Origin: Craspedostauros australis
Lineage: Eukaryota > Bacillariophyta > Bacillariophyceae > Mastogloiales > Achnanthaceae
Direction of reading: 5' to 3'
Length of the DNA: 64,000 nucleotides
NCBI GenBank assembly: GCA_026770025.1
Contig: JAMXDE010000005.1
Location: forward strand, 2,046,001 to 2,110,000
The notes beneath the pieces are model-generated. The model was not told the origin of the DNA and searched no databases. It was given only the letters and a program-made list of their open reading frames with translations. Each line of letters starts with the position of its first letter. The stretch's first letter is position 1. A program made the position numbers and the translations under genes. Of the stretch, positions 1-9,198 are shown piece by piece.

Positions 1-3000
1 TCATGATTCGATTGACAACCCAACAAGTTCTTGTTTCTGTTGTTGGCGGCCACGTTGCGAGATCGTTGGAATGGAGTATCGCTCAACATCCTTGCCGATA
101 TGGCTCGGCGGAAGAGCGATCGTCCACTTGAACTTGGAGTTGCTGTGATCGGCTTGTTGTTGATCATGCTGGTGCTGTTGTTGTTGCTGTTGCTCGTGCT
201 GTCAGTGGTGGCAATGTTGTCTTCCATGCTGACGTTGAGATCCTTCCCATCCATGTCATCACCGCTGTCATCCGAAGCTTCGTGTCGTGATGCCATCAAC
301 AACTTGGTGGTGGTCGCGGACAGTGCTGAACGCTGATGTCTGCGTGCCTTGGATCGAGTCGACTTATCTCCATCATTCTGTGCCGGTTCGGGAGACGCCA
401 GATTCGATGATCTATGCTGCGATCGCGACCGCAGAGGATCTCGGCGAGTTCCTGTGTTTGTGGTGGATGGCAAAGTGGAGGACTCGAGTTTGCTGTTGCT
501 GCTGTTGTGTGCCATGTCGGCTGGTGGGTCGGTGGACTCCGCAGCGTGGAGTTTGCGTCTTGATCGCATCCTATCCGTGTTCCTGCGGTGGGATGGGTGG
601 CTGCCACCGGAGTTTCCTGGTGATGGCGTCGAGACTCCTGAAGGAGATGAAAACTCCTTCGACGCATTTTCATCTCCGCTCGGATCATCTCCCACAGGAC
701 CATTCTTGTGGCCCATCAGTCCACGATTGGATGTCTGCCCCATGTGCCGTCGGATGCTCGTCATTTTTCGAAACACCATCGGCGTGCGTGGTGTGATGCA
801 CGCGCTCTCGCAGCTGATGGCGCGACGAGTTTGCTTGCCATTCGGTCCATTGTTTCGGCGAGCTGGGCGGATGCGATGAGTTTCTGGAGCGGATTTGTCC
901 TTGTCGAGATCGCCACCATCCCTGTCTTCTTGCGCGTCGTCCTTGGACTGTGCATCGCCGTCCTTTTCAGGACGAGCTGCGTCTGGAGAAAGCAAGGCGC
1001 CCCCGCTTCGCATATTGCTATCCATGCTGATGCGTCGCGTAAGTCGTCGATTGTTGCTGTTGTCGTTGCTGTTGCGAACCCAGTCGCGTTGCGCGCTTCT
1101 ACCGCCGCCGCCATCTTCCTCCAATTCATCCGTGTTGCTTCTTGACAATGTCCCTTTACGTGAGCCACCACGACGTACTGCGGACGACTTGCGCTCCAGC
1201 CTGTTCTGCGACGATAATGTAGAGGCTGAAGCTGAACCATCCTTCGCATTCGAATCGTTGGCATCATCTGCGTCACTATTCAACGAGTTGATGCTTTTGT
1301 TGTTGTAGTTGCTGCTGTAGCTGCTGTTGTTGGCGATGTTGCTGCTGCTGTTGTTGTTGCTGCTGATACTGTTGTGGTTGTTGGCGATGTTGCCATCATC
1401 CGTAGCATCGTTGCTCGCGCTGTTGTTGTTGTTGTTGAGATTCCTCCCCGCACGTCTGGTTCCTCTGCGTTCCTGACCAGACAACGATGCGGATGACAGC
1501 TTCTTCCTTTCGTTGCCATTACCGGGCGTGCGCGTGATCGCACGTTCCATATCATCATCGGAATGCACCGTCGGCTTTGAAGATGATTTGCTTTGGCGCC
1601 GGCTCGAAGATCCCTTGCGCTCCAGACTTCGCATGGCGGATGGCTGCTTCTTGCGTTGAGATGATCTGGGCGACAGCAATTTATCATCCACGGTCGCGCT
1701 GTCGCCATGATCGCCGGATGCCGCACGCGTCATGCGCCGTCCTGTTGAGGTCTTGCGATTCGATGTCCGCGTGCCGTTTGGCGATGTCATCTTTTCGTTC
1801 GACGTTGCGACTGCTGTCGGTGACATCGCCGCGTCGACGTCGTTGTTCTCATCATCCGAAAGATTGACGTGCGATCCACCTCGCTGACCTCGGCGTGCTC
1901 CCGATGACTTGCGCTCCAGCGTCCCCCTAGTCGATGGGACTTTCCTGCGTTCGCTGGAGCCTGGCGATTTGAAGCTGTCGTTGCCATCGTTGACGACCTG
2001 ATGCGCGCGGCCTGCTCGTCTGGATCCCTTGCGTTCCACGGGCTTGCGATCGTCGTTGGATGGTTTCTTGCCGCGGCGTCCACGCGAGTTGGACCGACTC
2101 GCGGCATCGCCATGATTGGATGGGTCGAGGGAGGAGGATGGTGGTTCTCGTGACTTGGCGCGCCTCGCGGATCGTGCCGATGCTGTGGTCTTGGCATCGC
2201 CGGATGGTTCGCGGGATCGCGCACGGCGTGATGCAGTTTCCGGATCCAGCGATGCCGACCGAGGCTTGCTGCGTCGCGATGACATGTCATTGGAGGATGG
2301 TGGATCGGCTCCCCTGCCACGACGCAACGCCGTTTCCGGATCCAAAGATGAATCTCGCGATCTGCGTCCCGCACGTCTGCGACCGGATCTGGTTGGCGTT
2401 TTTGGTTCATCGGGCAAGAGGGAGGTGCTCCCGGTTGGCAGCATGGGTGCGGTGCTGGTGCTGGCCATCGAACCTCGAGCCGGACGTCGGCCTGCGGAAT
2501 GCGATCGTCGCTTCGGCCTCGCGGAGTCTCGCGATGATCTGCGGTCAGTTTGCTGCTGCGCTGCTTTGGATGGGATTCTCCGAACAGACAACGTCGATGC
2601 AGGCAACATGGCTCCCGCTCCATTCGCATCAGAATCGGAGGCGATTGCCGTGGCAGCAGCAGATGCCGCCTGCTCCGCATTGCTTGCTGTGGAATTCCGA
2701 CTCCAGCAGATAACATGGTCCTGGATATGTTGTTTGTGCGTCTGCTGTCGTTGCTGTTGTTGTTGCGTCTGCTGTGCACCTGGTAGCGTGTCATCAGGAC
2801 TGGCACCCTCCGCGTTTGCACCTGGCATGAAGAGATCGAGGTTGTTGGCTGAATGCGCTTGTTGTGAATTCGGCTCAGCCTGATCAGTGGAGGGTTGGTG
2901 CGCATGGTCTTCTTCCTTGCCGTTGGCGGGAGCTGGCACCGCATCAGCGTCCTTTTCGTCGACCGCATCCACATTGCCGCTGAGGAAGTTCTCCAACGTG

Positions 3001-4031
3001 GAGACATGCGCCTGTCCATTGGCACCGAACTGCAGCTGATATCCCGGTTCGTTGTAGATGGTGGCTGTGTCCACGGAATGGACGACGCTGATGGCATCGC
3101 TGGTCCTGTGAATGAGACGGGGCTGGTCGCCGTCCATGGTGTCCTGGGTCTCGCCCTTGTTGGTACCGCTGATGGCATCCCCTTGATCGTCCGCAGCACT
3201 GTTGCCGTGGCCCTGGTCCTCCTGCATCTTGAGCGCAGCAGGTGAGAAGAAATCCGTGCTCGCGTCATTGGAGGCTGTGCTTTGCTTCTGCTGATCATCG
3301 GCAGGCCTGGCACTGACCGCAAGCCTTTCATCGTTTCCGCCATCGTTCCCAATGGCACCGATGTTATCCGAATCGTCGTCATCGTCGTCGAAGCTTGCAT
3401 GGCCCTTGTATTCCGCGGCGTTGTAGTTGGCGAATGTGGTGTGCAGCGATCGTTTGTGAGATTCCAAGGTTTCCCTTGCCTTCCTGAAGATGGATGGGGG
3501 CTTGGTGATGTTGTCATCGTTGTCAATGTCAATGTCATTGCTATGGCTGTGGCTGTGGTTGCCATTTCCATTGTTGTTGCTGGTGCAGAGACCGAGACCA
3601 GTCGCTGCCTTGGTCCTCATGGGAGGCGTGAGTGGAACAGAAACGCCTGCAGATGCAGACGCAGACGCAGGTGTGGCCTCTGGAGATCGAGGAGCCGATT
3701 GGATTGCGGGCTGTATTCTGTTCATCATGGTGGTGGCAGAAGGCGTGGCAGCAGGCGTCCCGCTGGGATGCGGCTTGACAGACGTTGTCGATGTTGCTGG
3801 ATTGGAGGCGGCAGGGGACGTAACGAAGCTGCCGATGGTGGAGGAGGAGGAGGACGAGACAGACGTCGCAGCCGTCCTGTTGGACAGCGTGAACTTCTCC
3901 GTGTAGGCGGCCGAGGAGTCGACGAGCAGAGGCGAGGCAAAGACGGACCTCCCGTCGCTCACGACCTCGTCCGGGAAGTACTTGGCCTCATTGCCGCGCT
4001 TGTCTCGGTGCCGTCTGTTCCAGAAGTCCAT
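1..4031 (-). CDS. Very long disordered Ser/Arg/Asn-rich protein, 5' part only
   Basis: The minus-strand frame that opens at ATG 4031 has no stop down to the window edge: I checked every codon, 1343 in all, and the gene continues outside. An in-frame stop lies just upstream (4065-4067), so 4031 is the first possible Met. The N-terminus (MDFWNRRHRDKRGNEAKYFP) looks structured; the rest is low complexity. There is a Gln-rich patch near nt 2730-2775, a repeated SLDPETA..RR..SREP block around nt 2130-2345, recurring LERKS/LERKG..RRGSRKG units near nt 1190, 1615, 1910 and 2030, and an Asn/Ser-rich stretch near nt 1270-1440. The composition suggests a phosphorylatable basic scaffold or RNA/cytoskeleton-associated protein, but I recognise no family. 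Several shorter overlapping frames here are shadows. Divergent from the ARPC4 gene. Confidence 0.72.
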   Translation of the reverse strand, partial: MDFWNRRHRDKRGNEAKYFPDEVVSDGRSVFASPLLVDSSAAYTEKFTLSNRTAATSVSSSSSSTIGSFVTSPAASNPATSTTSVKPHPSGTPAATPSATTMMNRIQPAIQSAPRSPEATPASASASAGVSVPLTPPMRTKAATGLGLCTSNNNGNGNHSHSHSNDIDIDNDDNITKPPSIFRKARETLESHKRSLHTTFANYNAAEYKGHASFDDDDDDSDNIGAIGNDGGNDERLAVSARPADDQQKQSTASNDASTDFFSPAALKMQEDQGHGNSAADDQGDAISGTNKGETQDTMDGDQPRLIHRTSDAISVVHSVDTATIYNEPGYQLQFGANGQAHVSTLENFLSGNVDAVDEKDADAVPAPANGKEEDHAHQPSTDQAEPNSQQAHSANNLDLFMPGANAEGASPDDTLPGAQQTQQQQQRQQTHKQHIQDHVICWSRNSTASNAEQAASAAATAIASDSDANGAGAMLPASTLSVRRIPSKAAQQQTDRRSSRDSARPKRRSHSAGRRPARGSMASTSTAPMLPTGSTSLLPDEPKTPTRSGRRRAGRRSRDSSLDPETALRRGRGADPPSSNDMSSRRSKPRSASLDPETASRRARSREPSGDAKTTASARSARRAKSREPPSSSLDPSNHGDAASRSNSRGRRGKKPSNDDRKPVERKGSRRAGRAHQVVNDGNDSFKSPGSSERRKVPSTRGTLERKSSGARRGQRGGSHVNLSDDENNDVDAAMSPTAVATSNEKMTSPNGTRTSNRKTSTGRRMTRAASGDHGDSATVDDKLLSPRSSQRKKQPSAMRSLERKGSSSRRQSKSSSKPTVHSDDDMERAITRTPGNGNERKKLSSASLSGQERRGTRRAGRNLNNNNNSASNDATDDGNIANNHNSISSNNNSSSNIANNSSYSSNYNNKSINSLNSDADDANDSNAKDGSASASTLSSQNRLERKSSAVRRGGSRKGTLSRSNTDELEEDGGGGRSAQRDWVRNSNDNSNNRRLTRRISMDSNMRSGGALLSPDAARPEKDGDAQSKDDAQEDRDGGDLDKDKSAPETHRIRPARRNNGPNGKQTRRAISCESACITPRTPMVFRKMTSIRRHMGQTSNRGLMGHKNGPVGDDPSGDENASKEFSSPSGVSTPSPGNSGGSHPSHRRNTDRMRSRRKLHAAESTDPPADMAHNSSNSKLESSTLPSTTNTGTRRDPLRSRSQHRSSNLASPEPAQNDGDKSTRSKARRHQRSALSATTTKLLMASRHEASDDSGDDMDGKDLNVSMEDNIATTDSTSNSNNNSTSMINNKPITATPSSSGRSLFRRAISARMLSDTPFQRSRNVAANNRNKNLLGCQSNH

Positions 4032-5149
4032 GGTGCTTCCTTCTGTCTTTGGCAGTGGCTGGTTTCAATGCTGGTCTCAATGCTGGTCTCAATGCTGGTC
4101 TCAATGCTGGTCTCAATGCTGTTGTGGGAAGAGTTCGAGCCGATGACTTGATCGCTTGGCTTGATTGTCCCCCTTGGCTGGTTAGCTGGACTCTGTTCTG
4201 AGCCGCAATCGGACTGTCCTTGCTGTTGTGTTCAACTGCGGGCGAGCTTTCCTGCCTCTCCTTTGCAACCGCACGAGCATCAGCCTCCTTGCGTTGCTTC
4301 TTGCTATGGAGAGTGGAGATTGTGTTGTCCTGGTCGCTCCTCAATGTTGATGGTGTGGATACTGTTGTTTCTGTTGGACTTCCTCGGTTTCTTGGTCTCT
4401 CTGTTTGTGCCTGTTTGCGTGGACAAGTACGAGCACTCGGCTCGCTGCGGGTACTGCGACATCCACAACAACGCCGACGAGAACGATCCACAACTGCCTC
4501 AACGACACAACGCTCCCAGCGCGTGGCTCCTTGTACCTGTGCCAGAATCCTGCTTCGTGCGGGTGAGAACGCACCACAGCGCTTTCTGATACGAGTCACG
4601 TTCTCTTTGTGCGAAACAACGACAAGACCGACGAGGAACAACACGCTCTGCGAACGCTGGTGCCGTTCTCCGAACAAGATCGCTCCCACAGCACGCGCAA
4701 TGGCATCCCGCCTTCACTCGTGATCGATGGGTCAGTGACAATTATTGGTTCTGTCTCGCTTGTGTCAATCAATCCCAAATAATAAATAAAAAAGAGGCCC
4801 AACAAGTGAAGTCAGGTCGTAAACGCTCGTCGAACAAGCCCTCAAATGTGAGTCTCGTATGATTCATTCACGAGGATGGGGTCATGAGTAGACAACACCC
4901 GTGAATCAATCGCTTCTTCGCGCCACAATTTGCAAAACCAAACAACAGATCTCTGCGGAGCGAGCAAGATGGGATGCGACCAGACCAAGAAGAAAGGAGG
5001 CGAAGCAGATGGATGAACGCCATGGGGCTGGAGGCATGTTTTCATTGCAGACAGTTGTGCACACCACGAAGGCACACCACGAAGGCACACGACGCAAATG
5101 CTCATATATCCATACATGCACACATCGAGTGATCACTCAACGAGCAACC
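4032..5149. other. Intergenic, divergent promoter region
   Basis: About 1.1 kb between two divergently transcribed genes. It holds the 12-bp repeat and an AT-rich patch near 4775-4800. A 233-codon minus-strand frame (3988-4689) overlaps the start of the long gene; it has no recognisable homology and is probably chance. A repeated cacaccacgaaggcacaccacgaaggcacacg motif lies near 5060-5090. Confidence 0.5.
4059..4118. repeat. 12-bp tandem repeat in 5' leader
   Basis: Unit ctggtctcaatg is present in four perfect copies (4071-4118) after one imperfect copy (4059-4070). It lies 28-87 bp upstream of the ATG of the long minus-strand gene, so in its promoter or 5' UTR. The unit length is a multiple of three; in an overlapping minus frame it reads as repeated Pro-Ala-Leu-Arg. 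Confidence 0.9.
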
Positions 5150-5740
5150 ATGACGACCACTCGCACCTTGTTGAGCCCCTACCTGCAGAAGGTGCACGAC
5201 ACCCTCACGGCTTCTCTCATGGCCATGGATTCCTCTGTGAACGACGCTGACGACGCTAACGACACCACCAAGAACAAGATCGCATCCTTCCCCATCCGTC
5301 CTCTCGTCGAAGGATACTCCTCCACCGACGCCTCCGCCAGCATCGACAGCGACGCCAACGCGAAGCTCGTCGCCAAGACCACGATCCCCCACGGCAACGA
5401 CCACGACCATTGCCTCGTGGAGACGTCGTCCAACTCCGTGCGCTGTTCCTTCCTCTTCAAGAAGTCCAGCGACCCCCTCGAGCGCGCCATCTGGAACAAG
5501 TACATCGCGCACTTTCACAAGCATTCGGGCAAGTACCTCATCCTGCGTCGCAAGCCCGTGGAAGGCTACAGCACGTCCTTCCTCATCCTCAACGAGCATC
5601 TCGCGTCGCTGCCGGTGCCGCGCATCGTCGACACGATCGTCCACTTCGTGCAGGCCATCGATCGCGAATGCAACGCGGTCAAGCTAGATCTCAACGCGCA
5701 GACGCGGATGGTGGCCACGGAGTTCCTCAAGACATTCTGA
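5150..5740 (+). CDS. ARPC4: Arp2/3 complex subunit 4 (ARPC4, p20-Arc)
   Basis: Core structural subunit of the Arp2/3 actin-nucleating complex; ARPC4 pairs with ARPC2 to hold the complex on the mother filament. The 196-residue product starts MTTTRTLLSPYLQKV, like the usual MTATLRPYLSAVR start. It carries the family's hallmark LILRRKPVEGYSTSFLI, then a FVQAIDRECN..KLDLNAQTRMVATEFLKTF end that matches the C-terminus almost residue for residue. It is longer than the usual ~168 residues because of an insertion (roughly residues 25-75, Asp/Asn/Thr-rich) between the first helix and the NSVR core. The frame is open 83 codons upstream, but ATG 5150 has the better context (gcaaccATG) and matches the family start. 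Single exon, convergent with the lipid-kinase-like gene. Confidence 0.93.
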   Translation: MTTTRTLLSPYLQKVHDTLTASLMAMDSSVNDADDANDTTKNKIASFPIRPLVEGYSSTDASASIDSDANAKLVAKTTIPHGNDHDHCLVETSSNSVRCSFLFKKSSDPLERAIWNKYIAHFHKHSGKYLILRRKPVEGYSTSFLILNEHLASLPVPRIVDTIVHFVQAIDRECNAVKLDLNAQTRMVATEFLKTF

Positions 5741-6064
5741 TCGGCCATGCGCCGTGGTAGCATCGTTCGCAACCAAGTAGGATGCGCACCAACACCGCAG
5801 CCATGAGATGATGTGGCAGACACAACCATCGCAGCGCGCATCCCGAGACTACATACAATACAATACAACGCAGAGTAGAGTAGAGTAAACTGTATTAGCG
5901 TCACATGGAAACTACGTACAAACTAATATTATACCACTCCTGATGTGCTGAGTGGTGGGTGTCACAAGGCAATAAGAGTGATCGGAAGTCACGTTTGGTG
6001 TAGAGCGCGCTGCCATCGAATTCTGCGTCGACGTTGCTGCCGTGGCGCTGCTCGATCGCATATC
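5741..6064. other. Short convergent intergenic gap
   Basis: Shared 3' region of two convergent genes. It has an atacaatacaatacaa run and gtagagtagagta repeats (about 5850-5890) and an aatattatac patch; no coding signal seen. Confidence 0.5.
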
Positions 6065-8301
6065 TCACACCCACAGGAACGGTGCCAGTTCCGATGAGAC
6101 TGCCCAACCCAGGGCACCAAACACCTTGTCGCAAGCATAGCCAGAAACGACCGGCACGACGAAGTTGTCATCCACGTGAAAGGGCGGGACACGGATTCCG
6201 CACACCTTGCTCGGCAACGTGAGAGTGGGCGTGGGAACTGCCAAATCAGCGAATGCTCCTGCAACGCCCAACGCGACGGATGCAAGCAGCAACGCAGAAC
6301 GTCCGGCGGGCACCATCGATGCTGCGACGCCAGCTGCCGATGTTTTCGCCGCCGTCGATGCTGTGATCTTGGCAATCGACAGCAGACGATAGTTGAAAGG
6401 GACGCAAGCCAAGGCACCTCCCAGGAATCCCAGAATACCTTTATTTCGTCCGAGTCCGCCAAGCCCACTGCGATCATTCGTCAATTATCATTCGGATGTA
6501 CAGTGCGGTATGGCATGTTATGTCATGGTATTGTGTGATACGGTACGGCACGGCAGCACATGGCAGCACATCGAAGTTGATCGAATGCGCTCAGCGTGTG
6601 CAAGTTGGAAGTTGTGGATGGCGACAATTTAGGAAGTGGTGAGTTCTTGCATTGCCTGAATTTGTTTGCACCTTCATTTTCACCTTCAACAAAACTGAAA
6701 TGCATGCGCACTGCAGCAGCACAAGCAGCAACCATGGTACGTCAGAACAACTGGAAGGTCACTTACTTTCCAATCCTGGACCAGTAGACATGCCGCGTGC
6801 GACGGCCAAAGTAGCTGGCGGTTGGGTCGGCGATTGCCAATTGCAATATTCCGAGCGTGGCGCATGTTTTCGAATACAAGGCTGCCGTCGTCGTGACGCC
6901 GAGGAAGTAGTAGAAGGAACCGGTGAATTTGCCATCCATCTCGTGCTTGCGCAGACTGCTGCCAAGGACGAAGTGCAGGGTCTGGTTCATCCATCCGAAT
7001 CCCTTGCGGTATCGCAGCAGCTCCATGAGCAAGGTGGCCATGGTGAGAGTGGCCATGCCGGGAACGAACGTAGCTTTTGGCAGAAAATGATTGAGGCCGC
7101 AGAAGAACATTCCGAAGGATGCATGCAGCACCTTTCTGCGCAGGTTGGTGTGATTGCGATTCTGTTCATCGTGTTGTTCGTCGTGGAATGTTGTTGGGAC
7201 CAACCATCAAGTCGTCATTTGATTTGGATCATAATGGTGGTACATGTGCGGGTGCATATTTGTATTTGCGTTAGCATTTGAGTTTGCACGTTGTTTCATT
7301 TCCCATTTGGTCATTTGACGCAGGCGGCAGCATCCATGATGGAGCATGCGTGCGTTGGTTCATGAATTGATTGTGTGTGCAAAATACGATAGCGAGTACG
7401 ATGGATGACGTGGGTGAGACGTGGGCATTTCATGGAATGATTCGTTTCTTGCACACGAATGATGCCATCTGCTGCACAACACAGGTCACATACATGCATG
7501 CATACATACATGCTTGCACGCAACAACATTTCCATGTCCACCATGACTTTGTGTCAGGAAGGATCAACGTACCTTGAGTTTCTTCGCGATCGCCTTATGG
7601 CTCTTCCATCCTCGCCTCTTTGGCTCTTCCTGCAGTTGCACTTGCGCCTTCGTTTGGGTTTGCACCAGCGCCTGCGGTTGCATCTGCGTGCTGTGGCCAC
7701 CTGCCAAATTGATGTTGCTCGATTCCGACGAATGCGCCTCTGCGTTGCTGTCGGCAGCCTTCGCCTGTGTCGCATGAATTGTCAGATCTGTGTTATTCGA
7801 GGATGGGCTGACAACAGATGACTGCGGAACTGAGAGTATCTCCGTCGCGAGCGATGCGCTGACTGTATCCGTCGGCGACGTCTTCATCTTGGTGCTGCCT
7901 CCTCGGAACAGCGGCTCGTTGGATTGCGAGAAGGTCATCGGCGATGGCGATCCGCCGCCTCGCATCGACAAGGGGCTGGACGTTGTGCCGCGTCCCAGCA
8001 AAATGCCTGTGGAGGTCAGCCGGTCATGCCTCTGCTGCCTTGTGCTCATATCAGTGCTGTGTGCCAACATTGGGACACCGAATGGACCAGCCTGAGCGCG
8101 ACCATGACCCTCGTGGCGGAAGCTGGATGCGGAGGTCGGGTAGGAGGAGGAAGTGCCAGCTGTCACGACCGCCAGCAGCGACACAGCAACCACCATGCGG
8201 AGGACATTCTGCTGCTGTTGCTTCGATTGCGCATGTGCCTGTGCGTTCGACCCGGCTGGCGGCGTTGCCATTGTCGTGGTCCTTGTCATGGTCCTTGTCA
8301 T
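6065..8301 (-). CDS. DGK1/dolichol-kinase-like CTP-dependent lipid kinase
   Basis: Three exons, 8301-7573, 7161-6767 and 6467-6065, joined by GT-AG introns of 411 and 299 bp (phases 0 and 2), give 508 residues. Residues 1-243 are a low-complexity leader with one hydrophobic helix (VLRMVVAVSLLAVVTAG), possibly a signal anchor. The rest is the polyprenol-kinase/CDP-DAG-synthase-related fold: LRRKVLHASFG at the start, GKFTGSFYYFLGVTTTAALY, IADPTASYFGRR (equivalent to the W/GDTxASxxGR metal/CTP region), then LGRNKGILGFLGGALAC, which replaces the usual NKSLAGSLA. Yeast Dgk1 makes phosphatidate from diacylglycerol with CTP at the ER; phytol and dolichol kinases share the fold, so the substrate is open. 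Three in-frame ATGs lie close together (8301, 8289, 8271) inside a repeated gtccttgtcat tract; I took the first. Confidence 0.78.
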
Positions 8302-9198
8302 GGTCCTTGGATGAGTACGAGTGGAGTCGCGTCGCAGTACTGGTATGTGACTTCTCTTTTCTTCGTTGGAGTTTGGCTTGGGAAGTTCCAATTGTGAGTT
8401 CTGTCGTGCAATTCCGATTCGTTGGTGAGTTGTGTTGAGGTGAGGCGACGAATACGAATGATCCAATGCCCCTGAATTGACATGTGTGGTTGTTCCTCGT
8501 GTTCACGACGCGACGCTTGCATTGTTTACAATGTCGAGTTCTGGACTTTGGGAAGGACCTTGGCATTTTGGTGCAGGTTGCAGTCCATGGTTGAGATTTT
8601 GTTGTTGCGCGTGGACACGGTGAGCGAGATCGCGACACGTTTCTCCTGTCTCTCCCTATCACTATCTGTTTCAAATAGAAAGTAAGCATATAATAGATCG
8701 TAAAATCCCGACAAACGCCAGGGATAACTCAAGAACACAATAGTTCCGTCACTCAGCTGCCGTCTGGTGTTTGTGCGCGGACTGCGACGACACATGGGGA
8801 GAAGCATTTTCATTGGTCATTTCAACGGACTTTCTCATTCAAGTCATGTTTATGTTCGACTCGTGTGACCAATCCATGTCGAGTTCGGCAGGAAGGACAG
8901 AGAACAGACGACGCTTCACACATCACCAACCACCAAACCCGTCGCGAATTGATTCCAAAACAGGTGGAACAAGAGAGGAAGAAGGATCGGCAGAGAGCGG
9001 TGTTCTGTAGCTGCAACGACCACCACCATCATCATCGCAACTGCCACCATCATCATCACCGTCGTCAACACAGACCACACCTTCGTACATGCAACAACTT
9101 GCCTGACCGAGTTGACCAACATCAACATCAACATCAACAACAGGACAAGAGCAATAGAGAGTTAACGAGGGGAAGAGTATTGCTGGGAGCAAGACAAG
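8302..9198. other. Intergenic, divergent promoter region
   Basis: 0.9 kb between the lipid-kinase-like gene and SPB1, transcribed apart. The minus frame stays open to 8466 without an upstream ATG. Near 9020-9060 there are caccaccatcatcat runs, and at 9115-9140 an acatcaacatcaac run, both directly upstream of SPB1 and typical of a 5' UTR here. Confidence 0.5.

Noticed and set aside
1787-3571. 594-codon minus-strand frame rich in Thr/Met/Arg
   Set aside because: It is out of register with the fully open 1343-codon frame on the same strand and has only low-complexity shadow composition.
3282-4151. 289-codon plus-strand frame with Gly/Arg/Val bias
   Set aside because: Antisense to the open minus frame; its composition is explained by codon use of that gene.
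3988-4689. 233-codon minus frame containing the 12-bp repeat
   Set aside because: No homology, overlaps the start of the long gene in another register, no clear start context; kept only as a note.
8302-8466. N-terminal extension of the lipid-kinase-like gene
   Set aside because: Frame is open but starts at TTG; first ATG in frame is 8301 and the added residues show no signal or domain.
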